Assembly (NCBI GenBank): GCA_963556195.1
Contig: OY744523.1
Span: 75,195,945-75,259,944, forward strand
Direction: 5' to 3'
From: Sepiola atlantica
Lineage: Eukaryota > Mollusca > Cephalopoda > Sepiida > Sepiolidae
Length of the DNA stretch: 64,000 nucleotides
The notes under the pieces were generated by a model. It was not told the DNA's origin, did no database searches, and saw nothing but the letters and a program-made list of their open reading frames with translations. Each line of letters opens with the position of its first letter. The first letter of the stretch is position 1. Below are positions 57,721 to 64,000 of the stretch, one piece after another. Both the position numbers and the translations under genes were made by a program.

Positions 57721-58185
57721 AATCTTTATCTCTCTCCTTCTACCCTCCTTCTTCATACCACGAAGCGCAGCAAACACACGACCATCACTTTTCATATATA
57801 TCGTGAGAAAAATAAGTTTAGTTGCTTACGTGTCATGGAGTTGCCGGTGTTCGGAGGAGGGCCGGGTGTTTTGGCTTGCTCAAGTCGAAACCCACTAACA
57901 GTTTTAGCTCGGTTTTTATACATTCTATCGGAAGTGAGTAATTTACATATCTGTCGATTACGGATTATTTGAGAACATTTTTCTTTCTTCTGGGGACAGT
58001 CTGTTTTTGAAAGTTCTGGTGAGAGTTCCTTCGTTCATTTTTGAAAAGTTCTTGCCAACAAGGTTATAACTTTTGTGTATTGTACTTGACTCCTGATAGA
58101 GTTGGGGTCGCGATTTATTTCGCAACGTTGTATACCCGACTTTACTCTGATCTACGAAATACCCCTAGGCGTCTCAGAAATGTTT
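57721..58185. other. Unassigned sequence of higher GC
   Basis: Contains GGAGTTGCCGGTGTTCGG and CTCCTGATAGAGTTGGGGTC. I recognise neither a gene nor a repeat family here. Confidence 0.4.
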
Positions 58186-58207
58186 GACGATATATACTAG
58201 TAATGGT

Positions 58208-58310
58208 AATGATACTAATACACCTACTACTACTACAACTACTACTACTACTACTACTACTACTAATAATAATAATGATAATAATAAAAATAATAATAAT
58301 ATTATTAATA
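58208..58310. repeat. (ACT)n-(AAT)n microsatellite
   Basis: ACT array to about 58,264 followed by AAT/GAT-type units. Confidence 0.93.
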
Positions 58311-58444
58311 ATAAGGGAATACTTGTGTCTATATTAAAAATGGAAGAAATTATCTTTTTTTATATTATTAAGATTAAACCTCCACCTTTTTCTAATGTAA
58401 ATTAAATTTGTATACGTGATTATCGAATCGAGCCGGACACGTTC

Positions 58445-58450
<6 letters not shown>

Positions 58451-58528
<78 letters not shown>
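58451..58528. repeat. (TA)n microsatellite
   Basis: Pure TA array. Confidence 0.95.
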
Positions 58529-58532
<4 letters not shown>

Positions 58533-59405
58533 TGACTTTTAATAGTTAGTGTTAAAACTACTGTTTTTATTGATAAACACTAAGTGGGTGGGTTTTTCAA
58601 TAGAGGTTGAAATAAGGAAAAGTAAATTTCAGGCCAAATATTCTATAGATATTTCAGCTTAGATGAATGAACAAAAGAAAAGAAAATCAATTAAATTTAA
58701 TCGCATGGTATTAAATTAAATAAACATATGTATTATTCCCTTTAGACTACAGCCCCGTCGCTGCAAGCTGTGTGTCTTGGTCAGTAAATATTATTTCATT
58801 CAGATTGTTAGACATGTATTTGAGTGTGAAACACACACATTGCGGTGTATCTCACTTGCCATAAGTATATTTCATACTACTATAGACAAAGAGCTGACAG
58901 AAGTAAACAGACACCTCAACACATAATTTCATACATGTTAAAATTTTCTGTTTCCTTCGTCGACCGCCAACGTTCGGAGGCGTACAAAGTAGCAGTAAAA
59001 GTGTTGTTATATTTACTACTTAATTAAATTTCTCGTGTTTAAGATATCAATATAGACAGCATATATTACCATCCAAGTATGACATGATTCACAAAAGCAT
59101 TAAACTTCTAAGTTTCAAAGGGGACATGATATAGGTTGATCTGAAGCTGACGTAATCAGCGTCAAATTCCACTTTCCACTGTAAACCGAGTGATTTTCCA
59201 ATTTATGAGAGAGAGCACCTAATCAATATGATCATGCCTAGGTTAATCATGACTCTATCGTAGACTTTGTAAATAAAGTTTAAGAATAAAACGTTACTAA
59301 AAACTACAAAACAATTTATTAATTAGACTAGCTCCAAGGCAAACGACAACACAGAATTGAGTCTTTCTTTGTCTTTTTTACCTTTTGAAGGACTATTTAA
59401 TAAAG
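58529..59405. other. Unassigned AT-rich DNA
   Basis: No recognisable feature. Confidence 0.4.
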
Positions 59406-59406
59406 A

Positions 59407-59407
<1 letters not shown>

Positions 59408-59466
<59 letters not shown>
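59408..59466. repeat. (TC)n-(TA)n compound microsatellite
   Basis: TC then TA array. It abuts the 5S-derived sequence. Confidence 0.95.
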
Positions 59467-59471
<5 letters not shown>

Positions 59472-59576
59472 AATAACCTCGACACACACGTTTCGTTTGA
59501 TCACTGAAGTTAAGCAACGTTGAGCCGACCCAATACTAAATGGGTGACTATTTGAGAACACCAGGCGCTGTATGTT
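59466..59576 (+). ncRNA. 5S rRNA-derived sequence
   Basis: Near full-length but diverged. It has TCGTTTGATCACTGAAGTTA, AAGCAACGTTGAGCC (internal promoter box A region), CAATACTAAATGGGTGAC, TTTGAGAACACC and AGGCGCTGTATG, following 5S rRNA nucleotide by nucleotide from about 25 to 118. Substitutions in all helices argue against function. It starts at a (TA)n array, so it may be the head of a 5S-derived SINE, but the sequence after 59,580 has no partner in this window. Confidence 0.75.
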
Positions 59577-60156
59577 GCCCGTAGAAGATATGGACACTAC
59601 CAGGTTCTATCATGCACACAGAAAAGTTATGACAGACAGAGTATCTGCCAGACCAATCGAAGGCGTAACCGGTCGTTATGGGAAAAACAACAACAATTCT
59701 ACACTAAAAAATTTTCCCATACCGTATATAATCTTACAGAAAATCTGAGTTAACACTCTCAACGCTATAAGTTATTTGCATATTTATTCTTAAACATTGT
59801 CTAATAAATTCAAATTAATTACGAATCACTTATAATTTGATTCTCCTATTTTATTATATATACGAACATCTTTAGTTGATATCAATGTCTTAATTATTAT
59901 CCGTAGTAATATTATTTAAGCGATCTAATCGAATTAATTTTTAAATCCAAAATCATCACTTCCGTTTCAATATTTGTTGTTTAGTTCGATTACGGTTTTA
60001 AACGTGTATATTTACACATAACAACAATCTCGATAACTATCGAATAATTACCTTTTTTAAATAAAGTTTTCATTAAACGCCGAAGGTTTTCTGTTAAATA
60101 CATGCGTTTATTATATTTTGAAATAAATTTGTTGTTGCTATTTACTTCCTCCCTCG

Positions 60157-60355
60157 AGAGCAGAGTTAGGCCCAATGTCAATATTTACCGTGGGGAAAAT
60201 CCAGCTCCTGTAAAAAAGGCACACTGGATTGGAACAAAAATGTCAATTACCTCGATCTAGAAAGAGTTCTTTTTCACTGACCGAGAAAATGGAAAATAAG
60301 TGCAGATTCAGGACATATACTACATTTTGCTCTTAGTCATAAGGCCAAGAAGTAA
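60157..60355 (-). repeat. U2-headed repeat, copy D
   Basis: On the minus strand the head reads CTTCTTGGCCTTATGACTAA, then GAGCAAAATGTAGTATATGT, aligning with about 40 nt from the 5' end of U2 snRNA. The body includes TCAGTGAAAAAGAACTC, AATTGACATTTTTGTTCC and AGTGTGCC. The far end matches copies C and E (GTTAGGCCCAA on the plus strand). Confidence 0.7.
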
Positions 60356-60370
60356 ACGTGTTAGTAGTAG

Positions 60371-60437
<67 letters not shown>
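60371..60437. repeat. (GAT)n microsatellite
   Basis: Pure GAT array directly downstream of the U2-headed repeat. Confidence 0.95.
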
Positions 60438-60438
<1 letters not shown>

Positions 60439-61160
60439 GGTTAGGTTGATCACGACTTTAATATTTGATATAGAAAAGAAAAAAAACTTCACTAATCTGT
60501 CTAAATTACAAGAAAATAGATGTTTTTCTTTTTATATTAATTAAGACGTTTTTCTCCTTTTTATAATAAAGGCGAAAAGTACAAAGTACCCTTTTTGAAT
60601 TACTCAGTAATATACAATTGTTTTATTTGATCAATCGACCTTCCACTCTTTCATTATATAACCATTTTTTTAATAAGGAATTGATTTTCATGTTTATGCC
60701 GAAACAAAATAAAATTCCTAGACTTTGAATATCTTAATGAACATATCACTTCAGCTTTTAGTTGTTTTTTTTTCTAAAAAGTAAAATTTGACTATGTTCA
60801 TGCGCAGTAAATTTTCTCCACATTTGAATATATCAAATAACACTACGACAGTTACTATTTTGTTTTTTGCCTCCAAATGTTAAAATGTCAATTGAACATT
60901 TGTTTTCTCTACGTTTCTGTAAAGAAGACTGTACCTTCAGTAATTGCTGCCCGGAGGGCGGATAATTTTTGCTTATATATACATATATATATATATTTGA
61001 AGCTCCTCGTTAAAAGTAGAGCACTGTAAATGGTAGTACTAACACAGCGTGACGTCACTTGCTTTATATGCACCATTCCTTCACTTATAGAAGTTGAATG
61101 CCTGTATGTCTCGCCGCCTTAAATGTGTTAAAATTATCATTGTTTATAAGCTGTTCAGAA
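60438..61160. other. Unassigned AT-rich DNA
   Basis: A short (TA)n lies at 60,983-60,997. No gene recognised. Confidence 0.4.
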
Positions 61161-61162
61161 TA

Positions 61163-61320
61163 TGCCTATCGGTTAGCGACGTTCGATTAGGGTTGAAAAA
61201 TACTTGTACTCCAGGGTTTCGAATCGTGTGACCGGTAGTGAATAGTCATACTTCTATGATGATGAGTCTTGATTGAAAAGAGACGAAACGCATACGAGCA
61301 TAGATAAATAAACAATAACA
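61163..61320 (+). mobile_element. tRNA-derived SINE with a hammerhead-like core
   Basis: A tRNA-like head has TATCGGTTAGCGACG (D-arm/A box) and CAGGGTTTCGAATCGTG (B box). About 30 bases on comes the core: ATGATGA (61,259-61,265, first C replaced), the helix GTCTT/GAGAC and GAAAC (61,285-61,289). CTATG (61,254-61,258) pairs perfectly with CATAG (61,299-61,303) as stem I. Stem III would need one restored base. The unit ends at ATAAATAAACAATAACAAATA and a (TA)n array. This is the second tRNA-head plus hammerhead composite in the window, with different sequences in both parts. Confidence 0.55.
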
Positions 61321-61322
61321 AA

Positions 61323-61325
<3 letters not shown>

Positions 61326-61391
<66 letters not shown>
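61326..61391. repeat. (TA)n microsatellite
   Basis: TA array at the 3' end of the SINE. Confidence 0.95.
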
Positions 61392-61394
<3 letters not shown>

Positions 61395-61560
61395 ATTTTT
61401 ATGTAATTAGTGTTATTGGTGATTGCAGCGTTTGTTGTTTTTTTGCTTAGTACTTCTTCGATTGTCTCACTTCGTGATTAAGATGCAGAAAATGGCATTA
61501 TTAGTGACCCTTAACTTTATAGGACGTATTTTTCGTAAATATATATATATTTATTTATTT

Positions 61561-61600
61561 CATACGTGTTTCTGGCTTATAGCCCAGCGTCTTTACCATT
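61561..61600 (-). ncRNA. Degraded hammerhead-like element tail
   Basis: On the minus strand GACGCTGGGCTATAAGCCA is followed by GAAACACGTATG. The GGCTATAAGCC helix and GAAAC match the SINE tail at 45.2 kb, but CTGATGA is not recognisable. A hairpin CGTCTTT/AAAGACG lies at about 61,587-61,612. Confidence 0.4.
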
Positions 61601-61679
61601 GAACAAAGACGCCCGGTCTAGAAATATGTACGATATTTATCGCCTTAATATTTCTAGGATTAATTCATATATGAAAAAT

Positions 61680-62105
61680 AAATCATTTTACTACCTATCC
61701 TTCGCTGTAAATTGTAATTAACTGAACGAGTCACCCATCTCTCACTTGGCATTCTATGTATTTCTAACTAACTCTTTCACTCTGCATTGATTCAACTACT
61801 CTCTGGATTTTAGTGTCTCTTTGAACATTTCTATAAAGGGTGATTCTTTATTTTCAGGTCATTTACATAGTTGGTTCGAACACACTGTAAACACGTATGT
61901 AAATTAAATCCAAAAATAATACAACTCTTCATTTCTATATTATCCATTAGGACTTATAACATAAATAAGACTTATGATTTTTATCTATGCAAGACAATTT
62001 TCTTAACAGATATATAAGAGTTTATGAATTTTCAAATGAAATAAGAGTGGAAAAATAGCGGTAGTCAGTGTTGTGACCCAACACGTTATAAGTAGTCTAG
62101 AATAT
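61680..62105. other. Unassigned AT-rich DNA
   Basis: No recognisable feature. Confidence 0.4.
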
Positions 62106-62106
62106 G

Positions 62107-62110
<4 letters not shown>

Positions 62111-62156
<46 letters not shown>

Positions 62157-62162
62157 ACATAG

Positions 62163-62201
<39 letters not shown>

Positions 62202-62254
62202 GTACATAGTTTAATATATATATATATATATATAGATATATATATAATACATAG

Positions 62255-62320
<66 letters not shown>
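62111..62320. repeat. Clustered (TA)n arrays separated by a repeated spacer
   Basis: Three TA arrays are separated by short spacers containing A.TACATAGTTTAATA. The spacer is repeated at about 62,153, 62,201 and 62,247, so the array grew by duplication of array plus spacer. Confidence 0.9.
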
Positions 62321-62322
<2 letters not shown>

Positions 62323-62329
62323 TTGTCGA

Positions 62330-63230
62330 GAGTTAATTATCCAACGACCCACTATATGTATTTTACCATAGTGCATTATGTATTGTGAAGAACATGACTA
62401 CACTCCACTACGTTATTATGTACATATGTTCGGGGTCATGTAATTGATTTAATGTTTTTTTCATTCAGAATGTCCTTTTCCCTAGACTAATTCTACCAAG
62501 TCTTAATAGTTTATTTTCTACCATAGTTATCGATAAGAGAGTGTTTCATACCTTTGCGACGTACACTACTGAACGTGATGCGATATACCCGACATAAATA
62601 AACCACGACATCTCGAGTCCACGGCCTGTGACGATGACTACTGCATTACATACTATATCGTAAATAGTTCACTGATTAAATTGAAAATCCCGAGTAAACC
62701 AATGTCGTTTATCGATTATACCACCATCATTGATGAGACTAGAACATTATATTGTGTTAAGCCCTAGAAATCTAATGAAGCTATTCAACAAGCGTGATGT
62801 CCCCGAGTTCGCAGCAATCTGTTAATTGAGTATTTCTGTGTCGTTTTAACATTGATAACAACAAACACGAGATAGATAATGACGCACAATCTAGAATTGG
62901 ATTTCAAATGAATAAAAAACACTACATGATGTACGTTGAGGTTAAGGCGTAGATTATAAGCCCCCACTTACAGTCAACCAGTGAATTCAATTCTCAGATA
63001 AAATCGATACACTTTCATTTTATAGGGTCATACGATTAACAGGATTATCGAACACATATAATTCAATAATAAACATAGTATTTTCTATCTGCTAGTTATA
63101 AACACATAGGATCGTCTAGAGCGCATAGCGGAGACGTTGCCTCTAATATTAATTTCGTTAATCGCAATATATTATAATTAAAATCCATTCCAATTATATA
63201 TACAACATATACACTACTATAGTTGTTCGT
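62330..63230. other. Unassigned AT-rich DNA
   Basis: No recognisable gene, RNA or repeat. Confidence 0.4.
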
Positions 63231-63299
63231 CTGCTTTTCATGCATCCCGTGTATACCGCAGCCACGAAGTTTTACAGGAATTTGAAGCTCCTTGGGACT

Positions 63300-63660
63300 T
63301 TACGTCTACTCCTATTTGGCTAAGATCAAAGTGTAGTATCTGTTCCAATGGATACTACACCCCATAAACTAGTATTGTCTTGACCTTCGGGGCTTGATTT
63401 ACGCCGGTCTATGGGTCGGATCTGTGCAGTTCTAGGAGGTCCGCCTTCCCAGGCTTTGTCTCCCCTCTTTGGGGAGGAGTAAGTTTATTGCTTACTGCCT
63501 GAGGCGCCCCTACCGGGGAATGGCGACGGGGCTGCCCAGGCAATTTTTAATGGCCAGAGTGCTCACTTTCTCGGGTGCTGGCTTTTCAAACCCCACTTTT
63601 CCGACCCGACCCTGGGTCACATCACTTGTGGGAGTAAGATAAAACTGGCCTTGTGCCTAA
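63300..63660 (+). repeat. U2-headed repeat with GC-rich body, copy E
   Basis: The best U2 match is at 63,311-63,345: CCTATTTGGCTAAGATCAAA then GTGTAGTATCTGTTC, nearly identical to U2 snRNA nucleotides about 13-45 including the branch-point-recognition sequence GTAGTA. GATACTACAC follows and can pair with GTGTAGTATC. The body (63,365-63,660) is the reverse complement of the GC-rich module at 41,724-42,035. The end CCTTGTGCCTAA matches copies C and D. Confidence 0.78.
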
Positions 63661-63726
63661 ACTCCTGGAGAGGTGGATAATAAATACTTCTTACGACATC
63701 AATTACCAGTTATGAATTTTGCATAG

Positions 63727-63731
<5 letters not shown>

Positions 63732-63763
<32 letters not shown>
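63732..63763. repeat. (TA)n microsatellite
   Basis: Pure TA array directly left of the second F3 repeat copy. Confidence 0.95.
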
Positions 63764-63768
<5 letters not shown>

Positions 63769-63774
63769 TTATTA

Positions 63775-64000
63775 AATACAATATATGTACTATCATATAT
63801 ACTCAGATCCTTTTACTTTGTAGTCTCCTTTGAAGATTCAGCTCAATGTTTGTCAATTATTGATAACAGAGCAAAGTATAGAACAGATTTTTTTATTATA
63901 TTCCAATAACCATGGTTTGTTTTATTACTTTTATTTTTATATTTTTCACATTTCCAAAAATTCCAAATTTCTGTGAGATATATTTAACGGTCCGTTTCAT
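63775..64000 (-). repeat. Foldback repeat F3, copy 2
   Basis: Inverted copy of 48,646-48,825, plus a direct match of its end (TTTCTGTGAGATATATTT) to 48,932-48,972. It runs off the window edge. Confidence 0.8.

Noticed and set aside
58184..58405. Thr/Asn-rich open frame
   Set aside because: Translation of the (ACT)n-(AAT)n microsatellite.
59466..59576. A functional 5S rRNA gene
   Set aside because: Substitutions occur in all helices and in the internal promoter, and there is no T-run terminator directly after the gene end.
63311..63345. A functional U2 snRNA gene
   Set aside because: Similarity to U2 ends after about 35-40 nt. The Sm site and 3' stem-loops are absent, and the downstream sequence belongs to a repeat.

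Overview
The window is AT-rich animal DNA dominated by mobile elements and (TA)n microsatellites. I see no intact host gene and no intact transposon gene. Very long (TA)n, (TTA)n, (GA)n and (CA)n arrays, Penelope-like elements (PLEs), R2-like, CR1/jockey-like and mariner-like relics, and tRNA-derived SINEs suggest a large invertebrate genome, most likely a cephalopod mollusc such as an octopus. That taxonomic call is inference. The only host-gene-like sequence is a broken, apparently intronless copy of a UCH-L type ubiquitin hydrolase gene (26,300-26,797, minus).

Layout. 1-4,000: a dispersed repeat, a CR1/jockey-like RT tail (1,265-1,655) and the first copy of a repeat headed by a U2-snRNA-like sequence. 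4,144-5,968: a PLE fragment (RT end plus GIY-YIG) bounded by long inverted arms, one holding a hammerhead-ribozyme-like motif. 6,000-14,000: SINEs and AT-rich dispersed repeats. 14,800-16,750: (TTA)n arrays around an R2-like 3' end. 19,700-20,430: a hammerhead motif beside a foldback with identical ~65-bp arms. 24,800-30,100: a repeat family with a tRNA-like end, the UCH-L retrocopy and a Helitron relic. 31,000-38,600: dispersed repeats, a SINE, an internally deleted mariner-like element, U2- and 5S-derived sequences, a ~57-bp minisatellite and an RT fragment. 41,700-50,700: a GC-rich repeat module, a mariner end, foldbacks, tRNA/hammerhead composites and a second, longer PLE relic. 51,189-54,450: a 3.2-kb GC-rich jockey-like element flanked by identical 40-42-bp duplications. 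55,500-64,000: another RT fragment, 5S- and U2-derived repeats, a second tRNA/hammerhead composite and the second GC-rich module.

The pattern I find most interesting is reuse of structured RNAs as repeat parts. Hammerhead-like cores occur in PLE ends and directly downstream of tRNA-like heads. A U2-snRNA-like head occurs on four repeats with two different bodies. Two 5S rRNA-derived sequences are present. Many (TA)n and (ATT)n arrays begin exactly at element edges, as if seeded by retroelement tails.
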